Of a stretch of DNA of 64,000 bases, positions 8,684-19,397 are shown in pieces (position 1 is the first letter of the stretch; each line of letters opens with the position of its first letter). Origin of the DNA: Flavobacterium sp. ov086. Lineage in GTDB: Bacteria > Bacteroidota > Bacteroidia > Flavobacteriales > Flavobacteriaceae. The DNA lies in contig NZ_FZNL01000008.1 of assembly GCF_900187965.1 (NCBI RefSeq), forward strand, positions 124,001 through 188,000, written 5' to 3'. A model generated the notes under the pieces. The model had not been told where the DNA came from, did no database searches, and saw nothing but the letters and a program-made list of their open reading frames with translations. A program made the position numbers and the translations under genes.

Positions 8684-11600
8684 ATGAAAAATATCTTATT
8701 TGTTCTCCTTTTGTTCACAACAGCTTTATTTGCGCAACAAAATGATAAAAAATGGACTAAAGTTACCTCTTACGAAAATGAAGGTAAAATAAAATCTGCA
8801 AGCAAAATTGTTGATCAAATCTACAAGAAAGCTGTCTCAAAAAAAGATGAAGTTCAAATGATAAAATGTTTTTTTTATCATTCTAAATATCTTCAAGTCC
8901 TGGACGAAAATGCAAAAGCTAAAATCTTAAGCAATCTTAAAACCGATATTAACAAGGTTTCAATACCATCAAAAGCAATTTTGAATTTAGTTTATGCGAA
9001 ATGTTTAAATAATTATTCTAATTATGATTACGCAGTCGTGGTTGTTGACAGTGCAGCGGCAGTTGTAGACGAAGCAACAGCATTAATAGATTCTGCTGCT
9101 GCAACGATAGATACGTCTGCTGTTGACGGTATAGCAATTTCTCAACCAAGTGATGCAAATATTGAATTTACAACCGAAAAAGAAGTCATTGCAGTTCTCG
9201 AAAAAACATTAGAAAACGAGTCTATTCTAAAAGCTACTCCACTCACCAATTATCAGACTATTTTTGATTTTTTGTCTTTAGAAAAATTAAAAACAGAAAA
9301 TTTATATGATTATCTACTTAAAGAAAACATCGAATTTTTTACCGAAAAGATACAGAACTGGCAAATTCAAAATAGTGAAATAGCAGTGCATAAAAACGAA
9401 CTTTTAGGAAATTCAGAAGCATTTTTGAAACTTGACTTAAGTTTTATAAAAGATGAAAATCTAAGAAAAGTTATTGCTTTATATCAAAAGTTAGAATTAA
9501 GTAATCCTTCTTTAGAAAATCAATTTAACCGAATTATATTCTGCAGTGATTTCATACCGGAACCTACGGATGATCTAACGAAGTATTTAAATGATCTTCA
9601 ACAACAGACGAACGATAAGATTCTAACTCAAAAAATTCTGCTAAAAAAGGCTGAACTTCTACTTGCTCAAGCTTCAAAAGAATTACATCCGGATTATAAA
9701 ATTGAAGCTGTCAAAATGTATGATGATATTATAAAAATCAACGATAAGTCTAATGCAGCTCAAACCGCTTTACAGCAAAAACAAAACGTTGTTTCCAAAT
9801 CATTGGATATTCGACTTAAAAAATACAGTTATACAAAAGAGAATACCAGAGCTTTTATCAACTATAAAAATATCGACAACTTAAAAATATCTTTTTACAA
9901 AATAGATCAAAAAAAGCTCAAAAAGTTTTCAGACTCTGAAATATACTACAAACAAGATAGTTTAACTGAAGTCATTATAAAAACCCAAAATGCAATTGTG
10001 TCTAAAGGATATCAGCTTCAAAACAAAAAAGACTATTTTGAGTATACAACAGAAGTCCTGTTGCCACAATTAGAAACAGGAAGTTATCTAGTTTATTTCG
10101 AAAGTGATTCTGGATTAAAAGACAAAAAAGCTTCTGCATTTGAAACGATGACTGTTTCAAACTTAAGTATTCTCGCATCTAAAGAAGACAGTAAACAAAA
10201 CTTTCAGGTTCTGGATCGAAAAACAGGAAAACCTCTTGAAAATGTATCCATAAAATCATCCTATTATACCCTTAAAACAGATTCAAACGGATTGGCCTCT
10301 TATAATGGACTTAACAATCATTCTTATTATGATCACATTGAATTTTCATTAGATAATGATACTATTTTTCCAATGCAAAATTATATTCGATATATCCAGC
10401 CGTATAATACCAATGAATACAAAACTTTAAACGCTAAAGTCGAGTTTTATTTGGATCGTGCTATTTACCGTCCCGGGCAAACTGTATATTACAAAGGAAT
10501 TGCAATTCAAAAGCAAGAAAACAAAACGAGAATTGTTGCCAATACTTCTTTTAAAATTATGGTTAAAGATGCCAACTATCAAAATTATAAAGAATTTGAA
10601 GTTACCACAAATGAATTTGGTTCATTTTCAGGAGAATTTGTTTTACCAAAAAGCGGTTTAACTGGTAATTATAATATTTATGCAGTAAGACCCGAAGATT
10701 CTACAAACGGAAACTTTGATCTAAAAACCAAACCAAATGAATCTTTCTGGAAAACGGTAATACTTGAAAGCGCAGGAATTAATTTTAGAGTTGAAGAATA
10801 CAAACGTCCAAAGTTTAAAGTTGATTTTGATCCTAAAAAAGAAAGTTTTCAGGTAAATCAGTCCATTAAAGTAAACGGAACAGCAAAAGCATTTGCAGGA
10901 AGCAATATTTCTGATGCAAAAGTGACTTATACTGTAAATCGATTTACAAGTTATTTTAGAAATTATTACGGTCAGGAACAAAACGAAACTATAGCAACTG
11001 GCGAAACCAAAACAGATGCTTCTGGTAAATTTGTAATTGAATTTAAAGCCGAACCTTCAAAAAATGCAATCAAAGAACAATTACCCGTCTTTAACTATAG
11101 AATAACGGCTGATATTACAGATATTAATGGCGAAACTCACACTTCAGAAACCATCATAAAAGTAGGTTATCATGATTTGATTATCAACGCAGGTATTCCA
11201 GGTCGTATTGAAACTAAAAACAAAAATGAAATCATCCTTACAAGTACCAATTTAAACGGAGAATTTTTAGCAGCAAAAGGCGAAATTAAATTGTATTTCG
11301 TAAGTCCCTTTTCTAATAAATTCAAAGAACAAGTTTGGCCAAAACCAGAAATCGAAACCATTTCAGCATCTGATTTTGAAAGATTGTTTCCGTATGAAAT
11401 TCGCGATATTAAAAATGACAAAACCAGCGAAACTTTATTATTCTCAAAGAAAATAGATACTGAAAAAGACAAAAAAATAGCGCTGGATTTTATTTCAAAT
11501 TATAAATCCGGAAATTATAAAATTGTTTTTTCGGCAAAAGATACTTTCAATAATCCTATAGAATCCGTTTCGACTTTTGAAATCAAACAAAGTAAAGACA

Positions 11601-14600
11601 AGTTTAATCCGAGTAAATTATTTACAGCAGAACAAATTAATAGTGATCCTAAAAAAGATGGTTTTGTCGAAGTCAAACTTTCGTCTGTAATTCCAGATCT
11701 ATATATCATTGCAACCGGAAATTATGGCAATCAAACCTATTTTGAAAACACATATCATTTACAAAACAATGAGGTTACAATCAAAATTCCGTTAAAAAAT
11801 GAATTTGAAAATTCAATGCGTTTGAGTTTTCAAAGCATTTTTGAGAATGAAATTTTTGATGATGAAATAAACGTTCCATTAAAAACAGAGGAAACTAACC
11901 TAGAATTTATTGTCGAAAGTTTTAGAAATAAAATCGAACCCGGAAGTGCTGAAAAATGGTCATTTAAATTAAAGTCAACCAATGCAAAAACCGAAGCAGA
12001 AGTTTTAGCATCTATGTATGATAGTTCTTTAGATCAGTTTACAAAAAGAGATTGGAATATTTTAAACATAACTAATTACCGTTACAACTCCTCGAATTTT
12101 AAATCTGGTTTAGGTTTCGAAAGTATAAATGCTACATTAGAAAACCTCGACGAAGATCCGTCAATAGATGAATTCTATAAAGAAGAAACAAAATTAAAAT
12201 GGTTTGGTTTTGACTTCGACAATAGTCGATACGGAGATTCATTAGGTTTGACAATAGTAGATATCAAAGACAAAAAAGTAGGCAGTGAAACTATCAAAGG
12301 AGATCCTGATGCAGTTTTAACAGTTGACGAACCTGTTGGCTCAGGAACTGCAGCTGTTCTCGAAGAATCAATGTCAGCAAATGATGATAGTGTACAATTT
12401 GTAAAACCTGCTTATATGAAGACTAGTGATACTTTAAACAATCCAGAATATTACTTTCAAACTAGCAAGCTTAAATTTATACCTGGAAAAAAAATCATAC
12501 GCGGTTTAACTTCAATGGTAGTTGATGGATCTACATTATATATAATTGATGGAGAAATTTCTTCAGAAAATAATTTCAAAAAAATAAACCCTGATGAGCT
12601 TCTGGACATAGAATTTTTAACTGGCAATAAAGCAACAGCACTTTACGGAAGCAGAGGTGCAAACGGCGTTATAATCATAACAACAAAAAAAGCCCTAGAA
12701 GCCTTAACCCAAGTAAAAGCAAGGAAAAATCTTTCAGAAACTGCTTTCTTTTTACCAAATCTAAGAACGGATGCAAGCGGAAAAATAAGTTTCAACTTTA
12801 CTTCACCAGAAGCTTTAACGGCTTGGAAACTTCGTTTATTCGCACATAATAAAGATGCTGTTTCAGTTTTGTTAGAGAAAAGTGTTGTGACTCAAAAAGA
12901 GTTAATGCTTTTGCCAAATTTTCCACGTTTCTTTAGAGAAAAAGATACGATTGTAATCTCGGCTAAAATTTCGAATGTTACAGATAAAGCCAAAACAGGA
13001 ATTGCCATTTTGCAGTTTTTTGATGCCACAACAATGCAACCAATTGATGCAAAAATGCTGAATGCAAAAAATGTGAGAAATTTTACTGTTGGTGCTTTCG
13101 GGAACACAACGGCAACTTGGACAATTTCGATTCCAGAAGGTTTGCAAGGCGTGCAATATAAAATCTTAGCCAAATCCGGTGATTTCTCAGATGGAGAAGA
13201 AAATATACTTCCGGTTCTAACAAACAATATGTTGGTTACAGAAAGCATTCCGGTTTGGGTTCGTGAGAATTCGACTAAAGAATATACGTTTGAGAATTTA
13301 AAAAACAACAATTCAAGGACTTTAAAAAATCACCAGCTTACATTTGAATATACTTCGAATCCTTCGTGGATTGCGATTCAGTCTTTGCCTTATTTAATGG
13401 AATATGAACACGAATGTGCAGAACAAACTTTTGCTCGTTTTTATGCCAATGCTTTGGCTTCAGAAATTATTTCGAGTAATCCGAAGATTGCAACTGTTTT
13501 TGAAGATTGGAGAAAAAATGGAAAACTGAATTCGAAATTAGAAGAAAACGAAGAATTAAAATCGATCATTCTGGCAGAAACGCCTTGGCTAAATGATGCA
13601 CAAAGCGAAGACGAAAAGAAAAAGAATCTTGCACTTTTATTTGATTTAGAGAAAATGAAAACTTCTCAAGAAGCTACTTTCGAAAAATTAAAACAAAAGC
13701 AAAAACCATCAGGAGGATTTTCATGGTTTGACGGAAATGACGAAAGCGAATATATTACCAGACATATTCTGGCTGGTTTAGGTCATTTGGCTAAACTAAA
13801 TAAAACGAAAGAGAGTGATGAAAAAATTGATGCTATCGCCAAAAACGGAATTCCGTTTCTGGACAATAAATTCCTGGAATATTATAAAGGTCGAACAAAA
13901 AACTTAAAAGCAACTGATAAAATAATCTGGATCAATCCTTATTCTGATTTGCATTATTTATATACCAGAAGTTTTTATTTAGACAAATATCCCCTTTCTG
14001 ATACGCTGAAAAAAGCAACAAAATTGTATTTGCAAACAGCCAAAAAAGATTGGTTAAATTATTCTATTTATGAAAAAGGATTAGCTGCTTTGACTTTAAA
14101 CCGTTTTGGTGAAAGTGAAACAGCCAAGAAAATCATCGAAAGTCTAAAAGAAACTTCATCAAACAATGAAGATTGGGGAATGTACTGGATTGCCAACAAA
14201 GCAGGTTGGTATTGGTATCAGGCGCCTATAGAAACTCAGGCTTTATTGATCGAGGCTTTCGCCGAAATAAATCAAGACACCAAATCTGTAGATGCCATGA
14301 AAGTTTGGTTATTAAAAAATAAACAAACTAAAAACTGGCCAACAACAAAAGCAACTACTGAAGCAATTTATGCTTTATTAATGCAAGGAACCGATTGGCT
14401 ATCTGTAAAAGACAATACTGTCATTAAAATTGGAGACGAAAAAATCCTGACGAAAAAATTATCCGAAAACGAAAAAGAAGCTGAAACCGGATATATCAAA
14501 CTCAACTGGAAAGCCAATGAAGTTAAAAAAGAAATGGCTTCAATAAGCATTCAAAACAAATCTAAAGTTCCAGGTTTTGGAGGTGTTTATTGGCAGTATT

Positions 14601-15058
14601 TTGAAGATTTAGATAAAATCAAAACCAATTCAGGAGCAGTTTTATCGGTTTCTAAAGAATTATATCTGAAGAAGAACTCATTAAAAGGAGATCAATTAGA
14701 AAAAATTACAACTAAAAATCCATTAAAAACTGGAGATTTAGTTACAGTAAGATTGATTATCAAATCTAAAGAAGACATGGAATTTGTTCATCTAAAAGAT
14801 ATGAGAGCTTCGTGTTTTGAACCCGTAAATGTACTTTCGGAATATCAATATAAAGATCGTTTAGGATATTATAGGAGCACAAAAGATGCTGCAACACATT
14901 TCTTTTTTGACCGAATCAATAAAGGAACTTATGTTTTGGAATATGATATTCGCGTAAACAACAGTGGAGAATTCTCCAACGGAATTACCACAATTGAAAG
15001 CATGTATGCTCCGGAGTTTGCAAGTCACACCAAGGGAATTCGAGTAAAAGTGAATTAA
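8684..15058 (+). CDS. giant alpha-2-macroglobulin with TonB-plug-like insert
   Basis: This 2124-residue protein begins with a signal peptide (MKNILFVLLLFTTALFAQ) and an Ala/Val/Asp-rich low-complexity stretch around residues 115-150. Multiple macroglobulin beta-domains follow, including the bait-region-flanking A2M domain (PNLRTDASGKISFNFTSPEALTAWKL; PNFPRFFREKDTIV). A thioester-type motif ECAEQ has its Cys near residue 1578, inside the terpenoid-cyclase-like helical domain. Bacterial A2Ms trap attacking proteases in the periplasm. Unusually, residues about 1264-1340 read as a TonB-receptor plug segment, ending in ALYGSRGANGVIIITTKKA, the signature seen in SusC-type plugs. The cognate PBP1C-like partner is not adjacent. 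Identity of A2M is firm; the role of the insert is open. Confidence 0.9.
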   Translation: MKNILFVLLLFTTALFAQQNDKKWTKVTSYENEGKIKSASKIVDQIYKKAVSKKDEVQMIKCFFYHSKYLQVLDENAKAKILSNLKTDINKVSIPSKAILNLVYAKCLNNYSNYDYAVVVVDSAAAVVDEATALIDSAAATIDTSAVDGIAISQPSDANIEFTTEKEVIAVLEKTLENESILKATPLTNYQTIFDFLSLEKLKTENLYDYLLKENIEFFTEKIQNWQIQNSEIAVHKNELLGNSEAFLKLDLSFIKDENLRKVIALYQKLELSNPSLENQFNRIIFCSDFIPEPTDDLTKYLNDLQQQTNDKILTQKILLKKAELLLAQASKELHPDYKIEAVKMYDDIIKINDKSNAAQTALQQKQNVVSKSLDIRLKKYSYTKENTRAFINYKNIDNLKISFYKIDQKKLKKFSDSEIYYKQDSLTEVIIKTQNAIVSKGYQLQNKKDYFEYTTEVLLPQLETGSYLVYFESDSGLKDKKASAFETMTVSNLSILASKEDSKQNFQVLDRKTGKPLENVSIKSSYYTLKTDSNGLASYNGLNNHSYYDHIEFSLDNDTIFPMQNYIRYIQPYNTNEYKTLNAKVEFYLDRAIYRPGQTVYYKGIAIQKQENKTRIVANTSFKIMVKDANYQNYKEFEVTTNEFGSFSGEFVLPKSGLTGNYNIYAVRPEDSTNGNFDLKTKPNESFWKTVILESAGINFRVEEYKRPKFKVDFDPKKESFQVNQSIKVNGTAKAFAGSNISDAKVTYTVNRFTSYFRNYYGQEQNETIATGETKTDASGKFVIEFKAEPSKNAIKEQLPVFNYRITADITDINGETHTSETIIKVGYHDLIINAGIPGRIETKNKNEIILTSTNLNGEFLAAKGEIKLYFVSPFSNKFKEQVWPKPEIETISASDFERLFPYEIRDIKNDKTSETLLFSKKIDTEKDKKIALDFISNYKSGNYKIVFSAKDTFNNPIESVSTFEIKQSKDKFNPSKLFTAEQINSDPKKDGFVEVKLSSVIPDLYIIATGNYGNQTYFENTYHLQNNEVTIKIPLKNEFENSMRLSFQSIFENEIFDDEINVPLKTEETNLEFIVESFRNKIEPGSAEKWSFKLKSTNAKTEAEVLASMYDSSLDQFTKRDWNILNITNYRYNSSNFKSGLGFESINATLENLDEDPSIDEFYKEETKLKWFGFDFDNSRYGDSLGLTIVDIKDKKVGSETIKGDPDAVLTVDEPVGSGTAAVLEESMSANDDSVQFVKPAYMKTSDTLNNPEYYFQTSKLKFIPGKKIIRGLTSMVVDGSTLYIIDGEISSENNFKKINPDELLDIEFLTGNKATALYGSRGANGVIIITTKKALEALTQVKARKNLSETAFFLPNLRTDASGKISFNFTSPEALTAWKLRLFAHNKDAVSVLLEKSVVTQKELMLLPNFPRFFREKDTIVISAKISNVTDKAKTGIAILQFFDATTMQPIDAKMLNAKNVRNFTVGAFGNTTATWTISIPEGLQGVQYKILAKSGDFSDGEENILPVLTNNMLVTESIPVWVRENSTKEYTFENLKNNNSRTLKNHQLTFEYTSNPSWIAIQSLPYLMEYEHECAEQTFARFYANALASEIISSNPKIATVFEDWRKNGKLNSKLEENEELKSIILAETPWLNDAQSEDEKKKNLALLFDLEKMKTSQEATFEKLKQKQKPSGGFSWFDGNDESEYITRHILAGLGHLAKLNKTKESDEKIDAIAKNGIPFLDNKFLEYYKGRTKNLKATDKIIWINPYSDLHYLYTRSFYLDKYPLSDTLKKATKLYLQTAKKDWLNYSIYEKGLAALTLNRFGESETAKKIIESLKETSSNNEDWGMYWIANKAGWYWYQAPIETQALLIEAFAEINQDTKSVDAMKVWLLKNKQTKNWPTTKATTEAIYALLMQGTDWLSVKDNTVIKIGDEKILTKKLSENEKEAETGYIKLNWKANEVKKEMASISIQNKSKVPGFGGVYWQYFEDLDKIKTNSGAVLSVSKELYLKKNSLKGDQLEKITTKNPLKTGDLVTVRLIIKSKEDMEFVHLKDMRASCFEPVNVLSEYQYKDRLGYYRSTKDAATHFFFDRINKGTYVLEYDIRVNNSGEFSNGITTIESMYAPEFASHTKGIRVKVN

Positions 15059-15071
15059 AATTCCAAAAAAA

Positions 15072-15123
15072 TCGCCACGAATTCACGAATTTTTATTTTA
15101 ATTAATTCGTGAATTCGTGGCGA
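15072..15123. repeat. perfect 20-bp inverted repeat, ccacgaatt type
   Basis: Two perfectly complementary 20-base arms (15072-15091 and 15104-15123) surround a 12-base AT loop just after the A2M stop. The words CGCCACGAATT and AATTCGTGGCG recur in other spacers of this window (26461-26785 and 49356-49444), so this is one member of a dispersed REP-like family. It lies upstream of a separate terminator. Confidence 0.85.
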
Positions 15124-15141
15124 AAAAAAATACCATAAAAA

Positions 15142-15174
15142 AAACCCGACAAGTTATTGAAACTTGTCGGGTTT
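15142..15174. terminator. bidirectional rho-independent terminator
   Basis: A 14-bp stem AAACCCGACAAGTT / AACTTGTCGGGTTT with a short loop sits between two convergent genes. A-runs before it and T-rich sequence after it make it usable in both directions. Confidence 0.9.
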
Positions 15175-15199
15175 ACTTTTATAAATAAATAAATTGAGA

Positions 15200-17344
15200 T
15201 TATTTGATAATCGTCATTTCATCAATAATATTTTTAGCTCCGGCGTATTTGTCAATAATCCAAAGTACATAACGAATATCTACGTTGATTGTTCTTTGTA
15301 ATTTAGGATCAAAAATAACGTCTCCAGCCATTGCTTCGATGTTTCCGTCAAAAGCAATTCCAATTAATTCACCTTTTCCGTTTAAAACCGGAGAACCAGA
15401 ATTTCCTCCAGTAATATCATTATCAGTTAAGAAGTTCACTGGCATGTAACCTGCTTTATCAGCATATTGACCAAAATCTTTTGCTTTGTTTAATTCTAAT
15501 AAACGTTTTGGCAAATCAAATTCCTGATCTCCTGCTTTATACTTTTTAACCATACTTTCCATGGTCGTATAGTTATTTATTTTAGCATCATTACGTGGAT
15601 CTGCAGGCAAGGCTCGAACTTTTCCGTAAGTTAATCTCAAAGTAGAGTTAGCATCCGGATATTGAATTGCATTCAATTTTGATACTCTTAAACCTTCAAC
15701 AAGTTTGCGGTAAGCAATTGCAAAACCATCATCAGCTTTTGCCTGATCATCTGTTTTAGCACGGTACTTTGTCAACAAATCATTAGAAATGATGTACAAA
15801 GGATCGTGTACAATTGCCAATGGTTTTGGATCAGCCATAAATGCAACTACTTTTTCTTTAGAAGTAAAGTAACTTATTTCAATTGCTTTTGCAACGTCAG
15901 TAGTGAAATCACCATTATTCTCTGATTTCATTTTAGCAATTTGTGGAGCTAAACCATATTCAGCAGCTTTAGAAGCGTATAAATTCAATTGAGCCGTTAA
16001 CACATCTTTTTCAAGCGGTGCATAAAATTCACCATAAATGTTATCGATCATTGTATTAATCTTAGGTAACATTTCAGCTTTTTTAGCATCATTCTCATTA
16101 TAATAAGCGATCAATGCGTTTCCTAAATTTGCAGGTCCTGTTGCATAACTTGAAGTACGCAAAAGTTGCGTTAAGTAATTATCATGAGTAGCTTTTAAGT
16201 TTGTTTCTCTGTAATAATCATTAATAGTTGGAATTACATTTTCGTACTTTTCTTTATTAGCCGGTTTAGCTGCCCACTCGTAGAACTTATCTTCTTGTTC
16301 ACTTTTTGTAGCTGCAGTTCCTGCTTTTGTTAAAGCATCGATCATACCCTGACGGTTTTTCCAGTAGTTTGCTGTCGAAGCATATTTAGATGCATATTGC
16401 AAACGAACTGTCGCATCTTTATCCATATACTTTTTCATTTGGTCCATTCCGGTTTTAGCACCTTCAACCCAAGCAGGATAAGCAAACTTAACGTTTTGCT
16501 CAATTCCACCAGCAGGCATCCAACGGTTTGTTCTTCCTGGATATCCTAAAATCATAGCAAAATCATTCTCTTTTACACCTTTAATGCTTATTGGTAAGTA
16601 ATGTTTAGGCTGCAAAGGCACATTGTCTTTAGAGTAAGCTGCAGGATTCCCGTCTTTATCAGCATAAACTCTAAACATAGAGAAATCTCCTGTTTGACGA
16701 GGCCACTCCCAGTTATCAGTGTCTCCACCAAATTTACCAACACTTTCCGGTGGCGTTCCAACTAAACGAACGTCTGTATAATCTTGGTAAACGAAATAGT
16801 AATATTCATTACCCTGAAAGAAAGGACGAACAGAAACAGTGTATTTTCCACCTTCATTGTTCTCTTTTTCGATCAAAGCAATTTCTTGCTGAATCACTTT
16901 ATTTCTTTCTGTTTCTGTCATTTTATCATTTACTTTTGATAAAATTCTTTTAGAAACGTCATCCATACGAACAAAGAAACGAACGTATAAAGATTTTGGT
17001 TTCATTTCGGCACTTCTTTCTTTTGCCCAAAAACCATCTTTCAAATAATTTTGTTCAGCTGTCGAAAGTTCAGCGATTGCATTATATCCACAGTGGTGAT
17101 TTGTCAAAACCAATCCGTTTTTAGAAACGATTTCTGCAGTACATCCTCCATTAAACTGTACAACAGCATCTTTCAAACTATGATGATTAATACTATAAAT
17201 TTCTTCGGCTGTTAATTGCAAGCCCATTTTTTCCATATCTCTATGGTTCAATCTTTCGATAAACATCAAGAACCACATTCCTTCATCTGCTTTTACCGGA
17301 AAAGCCATTAGGCACATGGTCAAGAATAAAACTATTTTTTTCAT
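15200..17344 (-). CDS. S46 family dipeptidyl-peptidase, DPP7-like
   Basis: A signal peptide (ends VKADEG) and a length of 714 residues fit the S46 family of periplasmic dipeptidyl-peptidases. The catalytic elements are the NHHCGYN motif (residues 82-88) and GGNSGSPV with the nucleophile Ser649. Eighteen residues after the Ser is a Gly (AFDGN). In the characterised Porphyromonas enzymes this position is Gly in DPP7 (hydrophobic/aliphatic P1) and Arg in DPP11 (acidic P1), so a DPP7-like specificity is inferred. It feeds dipeptides into amino-acid metabolism. Confidence 0.93.
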   Translation of the reverse strand: MKKIVLFLTMCLMAFPVKADEGMWFLMFIERLNHRDMEKMGLQLTAEEIYSINHHSLKDAVVQFNGGCTAEIVSKNGLVLTNHHCGYNAIAELSTAEQNYLKDGFWAKERSAEMKPKSLYVRFFVRMDDVSKRILSKVNDKMTETERNKVIQQEIALIEKENNEGGKYTVSVRPFFQGNEYYYFVYQDYTDVRLVGTPPESVGKFGGDTDNWEWPRQTGDFSMFRVYADKDGNPAAYSKDNVPLQPKHYLPISIKGVKENDFAMILGYPGRTNRWMPAGGIEQNVKFAYPAWVEGAKTGMDQMKKYMDKDATVRLQYASKYASTANYWKNRQGMIDALTKAGTAATKSEQEDKFYEWAAKPANKEKYENVIPTINDYYRETNLKATHDNYLTQLLRTSSYATGPANLGNALIAYYNENDAKKAEMLPKINTMIDNIYGEFYAPLEKDVLTAQLNLYASKAAEYGLAPQIAKMKSENNGDFTTDVAKAIEISYFTSKEKVVAFMADPKPLAIVHDPLYIISNDLLTKYRAKTDDQAKADDGFAIAYRKLVEGLRVSKLNAIQYPDANSTLRLTYGKVRALPADPRNDAKINNYTTMESMVKKYKAGDQEFDLPKRLLELNKAKDFGQYADKAGYMPVNFLTDNDITGGNSGSPVLNGKGELIGIAFDGNIEAMAGDVIFDPKLQRTINVDIRYVLWIIDKYAGAKNIIDEMTIIK

Positions 17345-17659
17345 GTTATTTTGTTTAAGTAATGCGAATATAACTCATTTTCGCAACAAAAAATAGCACA
17401 TATCAACAAAACCAAAAGATACTGGATTAATTTTAAGACAATTTTACGAAATTCACAATTTCAAAAAGAGAAAAATATCATCTTTTCTTTCACTTCTTCT
17501 TCCAAGAAACTCTTAAAACTTAAAATAAAAACAGTTAAAGCTTGCTAATTTAATGTCTTAATTGTAAAAATTTACTTTCGTATGTAAAAACATAAAATAA
17601 ATTATTTCTTACAAATTTTAATTCCATAAGTTTGTCATCAACTATTTAATCAAAATAAA
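17345..17659. other. intergenic region between divergent genes, no gene seen
   Basis: 315 bases of AT-rich DNA separate the S46 peptidase from the outer-membrane protein gene. No open frame of note was found on either strand. A TACTTTCG at about 17572-17579 resembles a Bacteroidota -7 box on the plus strand, without a convincing -33 element. Promoters for both flanking genes must lie here. Confidence 0.5.
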
Positions 17660-18190
17660 ATGAAGAAATTATTATTAGCTGTTGCGTTATTAATTGCAAC
17701 AATCACAAATGCTCAAAAAGGGTCAATCTTGTTAGGCGGAAATGTTGGATTTGCATCAGAAAAAATTGGTGACGATAAATTTGAAGGATTTGAATTTTCT
17801 CCAAAAGTAGGATATCAGTTTACTGACCATTGGACTGCAGGAGTTGAAGGTTCAATCAAGAACTACAAAGAAACAGGTTCAGTGAGACAAGAAGCATACA
17901 AAATTGGAGCTTTCGCACGTTACTCAACACCTCTTTCTGAGTTGTTCTCTTTCTATACAGATTTGGGAGTTGGTTATCAAGACACAACATTAAATGATGC
18001 TAAAGGAATGTACGCAAGTTTAACACCGGCATTGTTCATCAACATGAAAAAAGGTTTTGGTTTAAATTTCTCTATTGGAGGAATAAACTACGATAACCTT
18101 TCCGGAAAAGGAATTCCGAGACAAGAACGTATTGGTTTTGACTTTGGAAAGAATTTCAATGTTGGAATCTCTAAAAATTTCGGACTTTAG
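17660..18190 (+). CDS. outer-membrane beta-barrel protein (OmpX-like size)
   Basis: A signal peptide (MKKLLLAVALLIATITNAQ) leads a 176-residue protein with regularly alternating beta strands, such as GYQFTDHWTAGVEGSIKNY and FARYSTPLSELFSFYTDLGVGYQ. It ends KNFNVGISKNFGL, whose final aromatic-x pattern is compatible with barrel insertion. The size fits an eight-stranded barrel of the OmpX/outer-membrane beta-barrel family. Function is unknown; it is monocistronic with its own terminator. Confidence 0.82.
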   Translation: MKKLLLAVALLIATITNAQKGSILLGGNVGFASEKIGDDKFEGFEFSPKVGYQFTDHWTAGVEGSIKNYKETGSVRQEAYKIGAFARYSTPLSELFSFYTDLGVGYQDTTLNDAKGMYASLTPALFINMKKGFGLNFSIGGINYDNLSGKGIPRQERIGFDFGKNFNVGISKNFGL

Positions 18191-18241
18191 TTCTAACTAA
18201 AACTCATCTGAAATAAATTTGTTTTTTTCGTTTGAAACAAA

Positions 18242-18269
18242 AAACCCGACAATTTGAGTTGTCGGGTTT
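18242..18269. terminator. bidirectional terminator hairpin
   Basis: An 11-bp stem AAACCCGACAA / TTGTCGGGTTT lies between two convergent genes, with an A-run on the left and a T-run on the right. It closely resembles the terminator at 15142-15174. Confidence 0.88.
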
Positions 18270-18289
18270 GAATTTTTAAAATATAACGT

Positions 18290-19291
18290 TTACTCGTTTA
18301 ACATTTTCCAAAGTTTATCTTTTAAGTCAGTCAAACCTTGTTGAGCAACAGAAGAAATAAACATATAAGGAACATCTTTGAAAGCAACATCAAGTTCTAC
18401 TTTCAATTCTGCTTTAAGTTCATCATCCAGCATATCACATTTTGAGATTACAAGAAGACGTTCTTTATCTAACATTTCAGGATTGTATTTCGTTAACTCA
18501 TTAACCAAAATATCATATTCACCTTTTATATCCGGCGTATCAACAGGAACTAAAAACAACAATGTTGAATTACGCTCGATGTGACGCAAGAAATAATGTC
18601 CTAAACCTTTTCCTTCGGCAGCACCTTCAATAATCCCGGGAATATCAGCAATTACAAACGATTGATAATCTCTGTAAGCTACAATTCCTAAGTTTGGTTT
18701 TAGAGTTGTAAAAGGATAATCGGCGATTTTTGGTTTTGCAGAAGTCAATACAGAAAGTAAAGTTGATTTTCCTGCATTTGGGAAACCTACTAATCCAACA
18801 TCTGCCAAAACTTTAAGTTCGAGAATCACATCCATTTCTACTCCCGGTAAACCAGGCTGTGCGTATCGTGGTGTTTGATTGGTTGAACTTCTAAAATGCC
18901 AGTTTCCTAAACCTCCTTTTCCTCCTTTAGAAAGAATTCGTTTTTCACCATCTTCGGTAATTTCGAATAAGGTTTCTCCGGTTTCTTTGTCTTTTACAAC
19001 AGTTCCTAAAGGTACTTCGATAAATTTATCATCTCCATCAGCACCAGTACTACGGTCTCCTCCTCCATCTCCACCGTGACCGGCTTTGATATGTCGGGCA
19101 AATTTCAAATGAAACAGTGTCCAAAGTCCTTTATTTCCAACTAAATACACGTGTCCTCCTCGACCACCATCACCTCCGTCAGGGCCTCCTTTTTCAATAA
19201 ATTTCTCTCTATGTAAATGTGTAGATCCTTTTCCTCCCTTTCCGGATGAAACATATATCTTAACATAATCTACAAAATTTCCTTCTGTCAT
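18290..19291 (-). CDS. obg: Obg/CgtA GTPase
   Basis: The 333-residue protein has the glycine-rich Obg fold ([13 protein letters not shown]..., many GGxGG turns) in residues 1-158, then a G domain with G1 GFPNAGKST, switch [11 protein letters not shown]3 DIPGIIEGA and the SKCD base-recognition motif. It lacks the extended C-terminal OCT domain of some firmicute homologues. Obg is an essential GTPase associated with 50S ribosome maturation and stringent control. Confidence 0.96.
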   Translation of the reverse strand: MTEGNFVDYVKIYVSSGKGGKGSTHLHREKFIEKGGPDGGDGGRGGHVYLVGNKGLWTLFHLKFARHIKAGHGGDGGGDRSTGADGDDKFIEVPLGTVVKDKETGETLFEITEDGEKRILSKGGKGGLGNWHFRSSTNQTPRYAQPGLPGVEMDVILELKVLADVGLVGFPNAGKSTLLSVLTSAKPKIADYPFTTLKPNLGIVAYRDYQSFVIADIPGIIEGAAEGKGLGHYFLRHIERNSTLLFLVPVDTPDIKGEYDILVNELTKYNPEMLDKERLLVISKCDMLDDELKAELKVELDVAFKDVPYMFISSVAQQGLTDLKDKLWKMLNE

Positions 19292-19397
19292 TTTTCCTTG
19301 TTTATATATAGTTTCAAGTTTCAGGTTTCAAGTTTCAGGTTAGCGCAACGCACTTAACTTGAAATTTGAACATAATAAAACTTGAAACAAATTCTAT

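Noticed and set aside
12892..13311. Long antisense frames within the A2M gene and other genes
   Set aside because: They follow the codon pattern of the sense gene on the opposite strand and encode low-complexity Phe/Ser/Cys-rich sequences with no family resemblance.
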